Source of the DNA: Mercurialis annua
Lineage: Eukaryota > Streptophyta > Magnoliopsida > Malpighiales > Euphorbiaceae
Length of the DNA stretch: 64,000 nt
NCBI RefSeq assembly: GCF_937616625.2
Contig: NC_065570.1
Span: 10,612,001 to 10,676,000, forward strand
Direction of reading: 5' to 3'
In this document: one piece after another, positions 46,901 to 58,500 of the stretch
How positions within the stretch are numbered: position 1 is the stretch's first letter
How the letters are laid out: each line of letters begins with the position of its first letter
Notes under the pieces: model-generated
What the model was told of the DNA's origin: nothing
The model's input: the letters and a program-made list of their open reading frames with translations, nothing else
Database searches by the model: none
Position numbers and translations under genes: made by a program

Positions 46901-49041
46901 CTCGCCTGGGGAGATGGTCTTAACAAACATGACAACCGGGGACAAAGTTGTACTTTATTTTCAACCTTGTGGTTGGTTTGGGTATGATTGTTTCCCTGTG
47001 CTTTTCATGTGCATGATTGTTAATATTAAGCGCAGCCTCTAGGATCAGTTAACCCCTAGGTTGTGCCTTGACCAATATGATGCCACTGTAGACAGAGACT
47101 CCTGTTGTATTTTGATACATGAGCACCTCACACCCTCAGGTTTGCCTTTGCTTTGCGCCTTCTATTTTATGCCCTGGGTGCATCTTTTGATACTGTTTCC
47201 ATCGTGATGTACAGTATTTTATAAAAATGAGCAACTCAGGCTTCTCACCCATTCCTGCCTTCCAGATCTTACACCTTCAATAGCTCTATATTGATTTGCA
47301 GCACTTGCTGATTCTGATAATATGTTCTGCCTGGGTCAGTTTTGCTTTGTTTTATTCAAAATTATTTTAATATTCTAGGTTGCTGACTTAAAAAGAACCC
47401 ATTTATTCTATTATAGACAGCATTTATGTGGATTTTTTCAAGTCCACCTATGATCAAATTAATCAGTTTTTCTTGTTTCCTTTTGGAACACTACCCTTTG
47501 GCAGTTTTTATTACATGTCAATTGCCATATCTTGGTAAAACACAGACCTGGATTATTAGTTTATTCTGGATGATACTATGAGAGGTTATGGAGTCTTCTC
47601 ATGTAGGCACACTTGCAAGTGATAAAACAACCAGTTGTAGCTGGTTCTTAATGTACATCCTATTCTTTCAAGTAATTTCTTGTTTTAACGAACATTTGCA
47701 GTGCCGGTCGCTATGAAGTGGATGGATATGTTTATAATGCGAATGAGGAGCCCAAAATATTGATGACTGGAAAGTGGAATCAATCGATGAGTTATCAGCC
47801 TTGTGACCTGGAAGGAGAACCACGTCCAGGCACCGAACTAAAGGAGGTCAGTGTTATTGCTGTTTTGTTCCCGTTTTTAGGAAGTGGGTTAAGTTTATCT
47901 GGAAGCTATTTATTTTTAATTTGCTGATATGAGGATCCCTACAGTTCTCCTAGTACTACAGTTTTTATAGTGAGATGCAAAATGTTAGGGTGAAAATTTT
48001 GCTTAGTCTTTGACCTCTTTATTTTAAGTCGACCCATTTTTTTCTCTGTCTATGTGATATACCTCTATTCGGATGTCCATGTTCTGAATGTATAATTGAA
48101 TTCTTCTCTGGATATCACATAATTCAATGAATACATAGACTTTGGAGGAATTATAGGGTTGCTTTGACATCTGATTTATTGTTTCTTTTTATCCCATGCA
48201 AGTTATTTTTGAAATTGATCTTTTGCATGAAAATTCCTTGTCTAATGTCTATTGAAATATGTTTAAGATGGATAATTCTGTGTTAGTGGTTAAAGTAATT
48301 TATTATTAGTGGTTGGAATGGTAAAATAACTTATTGTGAATTGACTCGTAGGCTGTAATTCTGTTATTGCTGTTATGCAGGTCTGGAGAGTTGCAGAAAC
48401 TCCCAAAAACGACAAGTTTCAGTACACACATTTTGCACACAAGATCAACAGCTTTGACACTGCTCCAAAGAAGTTATTAGCATCTGATTCCCGTCTACGT
48501 CCTGATAGATATGCTCTTGAGAAAGGCGATATAGGCAAAGCTGGCCATGAGAAGAGCAGGTTTCTGTCCCCCCTTTTCTGCCTTTCTTTTTATGCATCTA
48601 ATTTTTATAATTTGCAGAAATAGCCCCAAACGTTTCGTATGAGTTTTTGGGAGTTCCGGAAACAAAAACATTTCCGAAATGAGAAAATGCAACTTCCTCA
48701 AAAATTTCGTGCATGTATGCAAACTTGAAGAAATTGCATGTCGCCTGTGAGTTGATCTAAATTCTTTATTTGTTTGCCTTTTGTTTAACAGTCTGGAGGA
48801 GCGACAGAGAGCTGAGAAGAGAAGCCGAGAGGCCAAGGGTCAACAGTTTGTTCCCAGATGGTTTGATCAAACCAATGAGATTCACCCAACTCCATGGGGC
48901 AACTTGGAAGTGTATCAGTACAATGGCAAATATAGCGAACATCGTGCTGCTATAGATAGCTCGGATAGCATTGAGGAGATTCACTTCGGTTCAATAGAAT
49001 TCAACCCTTGGCAATATGATAATGTAGCTGCTGCGGAATGA
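43929..49041 (+). CDS. ORP3A: Oxysterol-binding protein-related protein, ORP3 type
   Basis: Ten exons: 43929-44032, 44513-44606, 45176-45292, 45385-45457, 45549-45667, 45798-45919, 46805-46981, 47702-47846, 48381-48559, 48792-49041. Phases join to 459 aa, close to the 457 or so of Arabidopsis ORP3A. The family signature EQVSHHPP is split by the intron between exons 5 and 6 (about residues 167-174). Other conserved parts are [13 protein letters not shown] before it, [15 protein letters not shown] after it, and a C-terminal ERQRAEKR helix followed by PRWF. There is no PH domain and no membrane segment, as in the short plant ORPs. These proteins carry sterols or phosphoinositides between membranes; ORP3A-type members are linked to the ER and Golgi through PVA12/VAP-type partners. 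Paralogues (3A, 3B, 3C) are close, so the letter is tentative. The leader before the ATG is pyrimidine-rich. Confidence 0.92.
48602..48740. repeat. Repeat fragment in ORP intron 9
   Basis: The stretch 'agccccaaacgtttcgtat' to 'aaatttcgtgc' resembles the right part of the repeat at 42720-42830 ('cggcccgaaacgtttt', 'tttcgaaat', 'caatttcgt'). It lies between exon 9 (ends 48559) and exon 10 (starts 48792) and touches neither splice site. Confidence 0.35.
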
Positions 49042-50189
49042 GCATTGCTTCGATGTTGTTTACTTGTATCATATTTTTTAATTATTTAATTATTCAGTCT
49101 TAGTAGTTTTTTTACTTAAATGTTATTATGACAGCAGTTTGAATCTGGTTTTGCAGTTTGAATCGTATTTGCAGTTTTGTTACCTTTTAGTTTCCATTAA
49201 TCAATCAATAGTAATGTTTCTAAATGTTTTTTCCTGAAGTTTTGAGATTTTTTATAAATATGTTCTCAAGCAATTTGGAGTTGGTATGATTAGTAAGCAG
49301 ATTGTTGAACTTAGGTCGTCTTTGGATCGAAGTGATTTTGCCTTTGGTTGACTTTTCAACCTGTTGAGTGCAGTAATGTGTATTCTTTCCAAGTCTTTTT
49401 AGGGTGTATGTTAAATATATTCAACGTTTGAGAAATGAAAAAAATTTATGACATGATATTTGATAAACTTACTAAATTCCCCCCGGTTTAATTAAAAGGT
49501 CAAATTATCAGGCATAAATTTATTTTGATCTGTAACTTAAATTATTTTCTGAAAACTCGTAAAACCATAAAATTTAAATAAATTTTTAAAAATAGCTGTT
49601 AAAATTTGACTAAATTATTATAATTATTAAATTTAAAAATAATAAAAAAAGTAACTACATTTATAATTTTGACTGTGATCTTTACAAATAATGTTACTAA
49701 CATTTTTAATAATGATAGTTTTTTAAATAATAAAATTTATAAATACTGTATTATTAAATAATTTAATATTTCAAAATAAAAACAACATAATCATAAATAA
49801 ATTATCATTTTATGAATAACTATTAACATTTTTTTTTAATTTTTATGGATTTTAATTGAAGAAAAATAAATTTAAAAATTAAAATCAAGTCAATTAATAA
49901 AATTATATGACACAAATGGTAGTAACGAATTTGATCAAACACAGAATTATTTTTTTGATTTTTCAAACACTAGTGGTCTAAATTAGTTCGATCTAACTTT
50001 AGAGGTTTTAGTCATTAACTCTAAATCTTTATTACTGGGAAGTTAACTCCAAAAAATAGCCATTGATATTATAAATTGTCAAAATTTAAAATTCATATTA
50101 AAATTTAAATATGTTAACATTTGTGATTTTTAAAGTAGTTAAAGTTTATTAAATGAAAATAAGTTATTCAAACATCAAATTAATATAAT
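49042..50189. other. ORP 3' flank and AT-rich spacer
   Basis: The ORP 3' UTR occupies the first few hundred bases. The remainder is AT-rich with no ORF or repeat ends that I can define. Confidence 0.45.
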
Positions 50190-50312
50190 ACATAATCAGG
50201 AACATTACTTCTATTTGATGTACATAATGAACATTTATTTATGAATTGAACCTACGATCTAACAGTTTGCTGCCTAGAATTTATATCATTTACGATATAG
50301 CTTATTGGTTAT
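50190..50312 (-). mobile_element. SINE-like element, copy 1
   Basis: On the minus strand the head reads CCAATAAGCTATATCGTAAA, then GGCAGCAAACTGTTAGATCG and TAGGTTCAATTC. The last is close to a pol III B box (GGTTCRANTCC) and the head fits a degraded A box. The same order is seen at 51205-51326, so this is a repeat family of tRNA-derived type. Confidence 0.5.
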
Positions 50313-50844
50313 TGAACGATTTATTTTCCAACTTACAATACTTTAAATGTTCGTTTTTTAAGTGATAAATGAATATTCTATATAGGTGACTTTTTTAAAA
50401 AAAATTGACTTTTGCAGCATCATCATGTGAATTTCAGCTGATTTTAAATTTATAATAGGAGAGATTAAAAATTGTGCAACTTAACATCTACGTATGTAAA
50501 ATAAGAAAGTAACCTTTTTGTTCTCCTTTTCTTTGTTTATTTTTTAAAAATTGAAATATTTGTTGAAGTCTTTTGATGATCAACTTCATTAAAATAAATT
50601 TATTTCCTTCTTGAAAGTTTATTTGTTTTTTAAATATCGGTGGAAGTCTTTTTTTGAATACTTGTTGAAGTCTTTCTTAAATTTATTTTAATTTTCCATA
50701 TTTATTTCTTTCAATATATTTTTCCAAATAAGGAAAAAACATTATCTAGTATTTTTAGGGAGTATTACGTAGTAAGTTAAAATTAAATAATAACTTTTAA
50801 ATAATAATTATTTAAAAATTACATTTATTAATTGTTTAGGTGAC

Positions 50845-51060
50845 GACTACTCATTTTTCTGAACCGAAGTCCATGATTACCGTCAAACCTCGAAATGTGG
50901 ACCTTCCGCAAACGCACATATCAAGCAATTCTAAAATATAATGGTCAGTAGCCCACTCCCAACCACTCCATTTATTGAAAAGGGCGTAGTCGGAATTTGA
51001 ATCCGTGACCATAGCTCCCACATGGCTGAGACTTACCTCTAGACCTAACCCGTGCGAGCT
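50845..51060 (-). mobile_element. SINE-like element of a second type
   Basis: The minus strand carries GGTTAGGTCTAGAGGTAAGT (A-box-like), about 35 bp later CACGGATTCAAATTCC (B-box-like), and then a GC-richer body unlike the AT-rich surroundings. There is no clear poly(A) tail or target duplication. It could be another kind of degraded repeat. Confidence 0.35.
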
Positions 51061-51204
51061 ACATTTACTAATATTTTAAATAACTCTAATCATTAAAATA
51101 TTAATTAAAAGTGTGTTAATTTAATGATTTTCAAAATGTAGCCAATTAAAACTGTAAACAAATCATTTAAAAATAATTATAATATACACATTTATAAATA
51201 TAAA

Positions 51205-51326
51205 GGTACGACATATTTGTTGTTTGATAATTAGAGAGGGGAACACTTGTGGAAGAATATGAATCCATGACCTAACAATTTGATGTCCTGCGCTTATACT
51301 ATTTGAATTATAACTCATTGGTAAGG
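51205..51326 (-). mobile_element. SINE-like element, copy 2
   Basis: The minus strand reads ACCAATGAGTTATAATTCAA, ATAGTATAAGCGCAGGACA, then TTAGGTCATGGATTCATATTC. The parts and spacing match copy 1 at 50190-50312, and the B-box region (GGATTCATATTC) is recognisable. The target duplication could not be defined. Confidence 0.5.
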
Positions 51327-51564
51327 AATAATAGTTAATGATATCGTACAGACAAATAAAAATATAAAGATGAATTTTTTTTAATAATGTATTAGTGATA
51401 GTCTAAAAATAAAGTGAGATATAAAAATTATTCTAACAAAAAAAATATAATTTATAATAGAAATTGTAACCTATTTTCATGATTTTTTTAAATAAATTAA
51501 ATTAAACTAAATTAAATTTATATTATTACATTAGTTTTAAAAATAAACATTATTTTATTAACTA

Positions 51565-51951
51565 GGAGTATTTGCAAAAACAAATTCCAACATTTCACTT
51601 TTATAGCGATTTAATCCCAACGTTTAAAATATTACGAAATAAATCTCAACCTTTTCTATTTTTACAATTTGTAGCGCCAACTGTTTTTCGACAACTTCAT
51701 GCATACGTGACATCCATATTAGATACATGTATTGCCATATTAAATCTCAACGTTTCAAAAAAATTCAAATAAAATCCTAAACCCGTGTTTTTACATTTTG
51801 TAGTCCAAAAAAAGAGACAAAACTGCCGGAAAACTTATGGAGCTACAAATTATAAAAATAAGAAAGGTTGAAATTTGTTTCGTAATGTTTTAAACGTTGG
51901 AATTAAATAGCTATAAAAATAAAACGTTGAGATTTATTTTACCGATAGCCC
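51565..51951. mobile_element. Inverted-repeat MITE upstream of PRT6, Mutator-like
   Basis: Arms of about 110 bp are inverted copies (left 'taatcccaacgtttaaaata' against complement 'taattccaacgtttaaaaca'). The terminal bases GGAGTATTTGC and complement GGGCTATCGGT are diverged and the flanks show no clean duplication, so it is an older insertion. It ends about 580 bp before the PRT6 start codon. Confidence 0.6.
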
Positions 51952-52149
51952 TTTTAATTAAAAAGTAAACTATATATATATAATTAATTAGACAAACACA
52001 CCTCCTTAAAGCATTGAGAAAAAGAGAAAAAAGTAAGAAGCATAATTTGGTAAAAAAGACAAAAAGAAATCACAGGAAAAGAGTTTAAAATTAGAAACAA
52101 AATCCAAATGACTCAGAAATACAAAATGCAAAAACTGATGCTCCTTCCT

Positions 52150-52527
52150 ATAAACTGACTCTACAATTTACTCATTTCTTTATCTATATATATAATATGT
52201 CAAACACATAACAAAACATCCACAATTTCTAGTGAGAGAGCAGAGAAATGAAATCCCTAATTCTGAAAAAAAAAACTAGGGATTTTTAATCACTCTGTTG
52301 CTAGCTTCAACAATTGAAATCAACATAAGATCCTACTGATTATTACTGTTAGTATGATTGTTAAGCTGCTCTGTTTTTATTGAATTTTTTTAGGTCAGTA
52401 GAAGAACAAAATTGAAAAAAAAAAATATAGAAAGAAACTGGGTAAATTAAGAGATTGTTTGTTGCGGTGGTTTTGTTCAGATTGGGTGCTGCATTTGTGT
52501 CGTTTTGACAGCGGTTACTCTAACAAA
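52150..52527 (+). promoter_or_regulatory. PRT6 core promoter and 5' leader with a short upstream ORF
   Basis: A TATATATA run near 52189 could serve as TATA box. The leader contains a 13-codon upstream ORF, ATG at 52248 to TAA at 52289. Whether it is transcribed depends on the true start site, which the sequence alone does not fix. A pyrimidine-purine mix follows up to the main ATG at 52528. Confidence 0.3.
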
Positions 52528-55500
52528 ATGGACAATATGGACATCGATTCACCCCCTGAAGAACACACTGCTGTTATTTCTACTGCTACCTCTCTCAAGC
52601 CTCGTGATCGTGTTTTACGGGTACTATGAAGAATTTTTTTCTTTAATTTTGCTTCTCAATTTTGTTTTTAGAAGTTTTATTTTAATTATTTTTCAGTGTT
52701 TTTGTTGTTATAATTGACTATTGAGTGTATGTATTGTTTTTTGTGTTTGATTGTGTACTATAGAGGCTAGTTCAGCTTGGTGTTGGTAAGGAGTATTTAC
52801 AGAAGCGGTATGCTGGTATAGTAGATTTTCTCATGAATAATTCACCCACTCGGACACACGAGTTGGTTATTGCGGTTTTACCGCATGACGACGAAGTGGC
52901 CGAGGTTATGAAGGAGAATGAGCTAGGTGGATCGAAGAAAGCGTCATCTTCGTCGCAGAGTCCGACTATGAAGCAGTATTACAGGGAATGTATGGTTTGG
53001 CTACAGTGGATGATGTTTTTGGGTGAGCCTTCTCTTGCTTTGAAAAAGCTTTCGAAAATGAGTGCTGAACGGGGTGTTTGTGGCGCTGTTTGGGGGAATA
53101 ATGATATAGCGTATAGATGTCGGACGTGTGAACATGACCCTACGTGTGCTATTTGTGTTACTTGTTTTCAGAATGGGAACCATGCTGACCATGATTATTC
53201 TATTATTTATACTGGCGGTGGATGTTGCGATTGCGGGGATGTTACGGCATGGAAACGGGAGGGCTTTTGCACGAAACATAAAGGTGCTGAACAGATACAG
53301 CCCCTTCCGGAGGAGTATTCCAATTCGGTTGGGCCTGTTCTTGATGCTTTATTTGTGTGTTGGAAAGTAAAGCTTGCATCTGCAGAAATTATCCGCCGTG
53401 ATAATCCTAGAGCAAGTGATCGTGCGGTATTGCGAAAAAAGGCCGCAAATGAGCTGACATTTGTCGTTGTTGAGATGCTGCTTGAGTTCTGCAAGCACAG
53501 TGAAAGTTTGCTTAGTTTTGTTTCTAAGAAGGTGATCTCTGTAATTGGTCTACTAGAGATTCTTGTGAGGGCAGAGAGGTTCTTGAGTGAAGGTGTTTCA
53601 AAGAAACTTAATGAGATACTTCTGAAGTTATTGGGAGAACCAATCTTCAAGTACGAGTTTGGAAAAGTATTTTTGAGTTATTACCCTTTTGTTGTACATG
53701 AAGCAATTAAAGAAGGCACTGATTCTGTCAAAAAGTATCCACTGCTATCTACATTCTCCGTGCAGATCCTCACTGTTCCCACTTTAACCCCACGACTAGT
53801 GAAGGAGATGAACCTACTTTCCATGCTATTAGGATGTATGAGAGATTTATTCGTTCATTGTGCTGGGGAAGATGGAAGTTTACAGGTATTATATACACCT
53901 TTTGTTCTCTTTATGAGCACACAATAGTTTCTTTTATATACTTTACTTAATCACATGAGTATAGTTTTCTAAACTACAGATTTTAGTCTTGGAGCATGTG
54001 AATTCTTTATGTATTGTCCTGAATTCACTAGTCTCTTCTATGTTGCATGCGTTACTTCCTTTAGCTTTCTATGGTTCAACTTGCTGGCCTTTGCTGTACT
54101 CAAGAGAACACTATATCATATATAACTAATTTGTTGCATCAAATAAAAGCTGCAAACTTGAGTTGTTGCATTGCATAGTTGACATTTTGACCTTCCAGTT
54201 GCACAAATTACTCTATGGTTATTCTCACTTTCTTCATCGTGTCCTGTGCTATGTCAGTGATGTATTTTCCCTATATTGACTAATAATTTACTTCTTGCTT
54301 CATCAAACCTATCATTTTTTATGTAACACGGGATCACTACCAAGGAGTGGATTATGCATGCAGACGAGCTTTTTCTTTTCATGGCAATTGAAAACAGACT
54401 TGAACGATTAAATTATTTAGCTTTCATTTGTTGCTTTATAGTAGAAGCTTTCTAGCTATACCAAGCATTGGGTTTTATTTCCGCATCACCACGTTTTTTA
54501 CTTATATTAATTCTTGACCATGCTTATCTTTGGAAAAAAAGAAATAAAAAAACTTACCAGCCATGGGCACATTTTAATGGAGATGAAATTATTATTTTGT
54601 TTTATTGCATGCACCCTTCCCTATGATTTAGAGCTAGAGACATTATCTGAGAGTCTGGTCTTTCCTATTTGTTTGTCTATGCTATTCTTTAGCAGATCTT
54701 TTTTTGAATATTTACATCAATGTGTCATGACTCATGTGTAAGTTGCTTTTACTGAAACTAGTGCAAAAAAGGCATAAAAAGGAATAAAGGATATTGTTTC
54801 AGAACATAATAGAATAATTTTCATCGAAGCTTCTCAAGAAAATACCACTAAATTTATCATTAAAATAACTTCTTGAGAGATTATTTATCAATATTTATTG
54901 TCATTTAGGCCCTTTGTTATTTATGCTTATAAAATTGCGTAGGATTCAAGATAAGAGTTAGGGGTGGCATTCCATTGATGAAAGAACCTAGTCTTCCTTA
55001 TTCATGAAATTAAGGAGCTGATGATTTATCAAGCCTATTGATGTTCTGTTCTCTCCCCGCCCCCACCCCCCAGCGGCTAAATCTGCTGATGCTTTATCTA
55101 GCTATATTCTTAGCTTGCTTATGTTTTTTGTTTTTTCTGTATTCTGTGGAAAAATTTATCGAGCATCGTTTCTTTGCAGGTTACCAAGTGGGGTAGTTTG
55201 TATGAGACAACTATGCGTGTTGTTGAAGATATTCGATTTGTTATGAGCCATGCTGTTATGCTCAATTATGTAACACGTGAACAACGGGAAATTTTGAAAA
55301 CTTGGATGAGACTTCTGTCTTATTTACAAGGAGCAAGTCCCCTAAAGAGAGAGAAGGGTATCCACATTGAGGAGGACAATGAGAATATAAATTTTCTTTT
55401 TGTTTTAGATCATTCTGTTGCAAATATTCATTCTCTTTTGGTAGGTGGAGCATTTTCTACTGGTGAAGAAACTGGTGATGAATTTTGTTTGGGTGCAAGT

Positions 55501-58500
55501 AAACAGGATGTGAACGAGGAAGATAGCATGAGACATGCAAAAGTAGGACGCCTATCTCAGGAAAGCTCAGTATCTGGTGTCCCAGGGAGGAGCAATTCAG
55601 CTACTTCTCCAATGCAGGTTGCTGAAGTTACATCAGATTCCTGTCAACCTTTGGTTCCTTTATCTGTTACATGGTTAATATATGAGTGCTTGAGGGCCAT
55701 TGACCGTTGGATAGGCGCTAATCATATAACTGGGGGTCTATCATCTGCGGATACCAGCACTTCGAGTAGCAGCATTTTAGCTTTGAAGAGAACCTTCCTT
55801 AACTTCAGGAAAGGTAAATCTATTTTCAGTGGATTCACCAGTTCAGAGGAAGGCCAAAATAGGCAGCTTTCTCCATCTACAGATAGTAATTTATGCATGA
55901 GTACAGATGTAGAAATTACTGATAGTGTACAGGATTACAAAAGATTGGTCTCTGGTAAGATGGATAATGATAAATCTGATGAGTGCTTGACTGAAGGAAA
56001 CAGTTCCACAGAATCAGAGATGTTACGCATTTTGGGTTCATCTGATTGGCCAAATATAGTTTATGATGTTAGTTCAGAGGACGTGTCTGTTCACATTCCT
56101 TTACACAGGTTACTTTCATCGCTTTTACAAAAAGCATTAAAAAGGTGTTACAGTGAATCTGAAGTGCTCTGTACAACTGATGCTACCACATTTACTTCAT
56201 TATCTTCAACCTATGATGATTTCTTTGGAAGTCTACTTGGTGGTTGTCACCCTTGTGGGTTTTCTGCATTTATTATGGAGCATCCTTTACGTAATAGAGT
56301 GTTTTGTGCTGAGGTTCATGCTGGAATGTGGAGGAAGAATGGTGATGTTGCCATTTTGTCTTTGGAATGGTACCGTTCAGTACGATGGTATGTTTAGGAT
56401 TCTTTTGATCTTCTATGTTAGGGATAATCTTCTTGATGTACCCTGTTTTCTTCATTGTGCTTCTTAAGGAGGTTACATTTAAGATGAGCTGGGTGCAAGT
56501 GTTGGTGTCTTTTAATGTTTTCTGGTGCATTTATCCTTTTGTTTCAGGTCTGAACAGGGTTTGGAACTGGATCTTTTTCTTCTGCAATGCTGTGCTGCAT
56601 TGGCTCCAGCTGATCTTTATGTCAACAGAATTCTGGAACGCTTTGGGCTAGCAGATTACCTCTCTTTGAACACTGAGAAATCCAGCGAGTAAATAAGTTT
56701 ATTCTATTAATTAAAATGATAATGCATGTTGAGTTCTTGACCTAGGTTCTCTGTGTGAAATGACATGATTATTTCATTAACTTTTTGTCTATTTTATATT
56801 TCCAGATACTTCTGGATTGATTGGGGGTTTGGTCCGAGTGATAATTTTTTTTGGGTTATATTCTTGAAAGGGTTCACGCTTTTACATTTATTTCTTGGTG
56901 CACGATGTTTGAAATTATGACTTCTTGATTACACTAACCTACCTAAATTACTTAACTGGCATCTTTTTTCCTTCCATCTTCTTGTAATTTTCTTGACTTG
57001 GTTTTATTGTTAACATTTTTTTTTACTTCTATTGTTTCTTGTTTCAGTATCTTCTTTTAAGTCTTCCTAAAAATATCTTCTTGTGTTTATTTCACACTAA
57101 GCTGTCACATGTATATGTACGGCACTTCGTTTCTGTTATTTATTCATTTTGTTGATGATTTGTTGTTGCTTTAGTACCTTACTTTTAATTTATATTCTAG
57201 CTTACCCATGTGTGATTGTGGGCATTTTGAATTTAATTTGATGACACGAGATTATTTAATGCTGAACTTATGGAATATAAATTCCCTTTTCAGTTATGAA
57301 GCAGTTTTGTTAGAGGAAATGCTTACTCTTATTATTCAAATTATCCAAGAAAGGCGATTTTCTGGGTCAACTGCTGATGAAAACTTGAAAAGAGAGTTAA
57401 TTCATAAGTTGTCCATCGGAGATGCCACTCGTAGTCAGTTGGTGAAGTCTTTGCCTCGTGATCTCTCAAAGTATGACGGTTTTCAGGAAATTTTGGATAC
57501 AGTTGCTTCGTATTCTAATCCATCTGGCTTCAATCAGGTTTGTTTTGTAGCCTAGATTATATTTTATGATGGTTAAGTTGATGTTTATTTTGATCAACTG
57601 TCTTTTTATAATGTCTGCATCGTAGGGAATGTATTCTTTACGTTGGATGTACTGGAAAGAGCTGGATCTTTACCACCCTCGTTGGAACTCAAGGGAATTA
57701 CAAGTTGCAGAAGAAAGATACATGCGCTATTGTAATGTCTCATCATTGACTACTCAGCTCCCTAGGTGGAAAGAGATTCATCCTCCTCTTAGGGGTTTAG
57801 CTAGAATAGCCACTTGTGAAGTGGTTGTAAAAATCGTCCGTGCTGTGTTATTTTATTCTGTTTTCTCAGCTAAATTGACTGAAACACGTGCTCCTGATAG
57901 TGTTCTTATAATGGCATTGCATCTGCTCTCGTTGGGTTTAGACATTTGTCGGCAGTTGAGAAAACGTGGGGAAATGCTATTGTCCAGTGATGATTCTTTG
58001 CCCCTGCTTGCTTTTGCTGTTGAAGAGATTTACGAGGGACTAAGTTATAGTACTGGTGAACAGAGCCTGCTTTCACTTCTTGTATTGCTGATGAGAATAC
58101 ACAAGAGAGAGAACTTGGACAATTTTTCAGAATCAGATGGCTGTAATATTTCTTCTTTGATTGAAAGTTTGCTGAAAATTTTTGCTGAGTTAGATTCTGG
58201 ATGCATGGCAAAGTTGGAGCTACTTGCTCCTGAAGTCATAATTCATCTGTCTCAACGAAGTCCTAATAATGATGCAAAGTTTGTGGGGTCAGCTTCTGAT
58301 GGTGAGAAACGCAAGGAGAAAGCCCGAGAGAGGCAAGCTGCTATTTTGGTGAGATTTCATTGTGCATTTTGCTAAAATTCATTCTTTAAAATCCATTTCT
58401 TGTATCTTCTTGCAAATTATTGAAATAAAAAGTTTGTTTTCCATCTTAAAAAGTTTAGATTCTTCTTTCCTTTCATTTTAATTCATCATCAACAAATAAA

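Noticed and set aside
53001..53650. Minus-strand frames opposite PRT6 exon 2
   Set aside because: They lie wholly within a conserved coding exon on the plus strand and have no family likeness.
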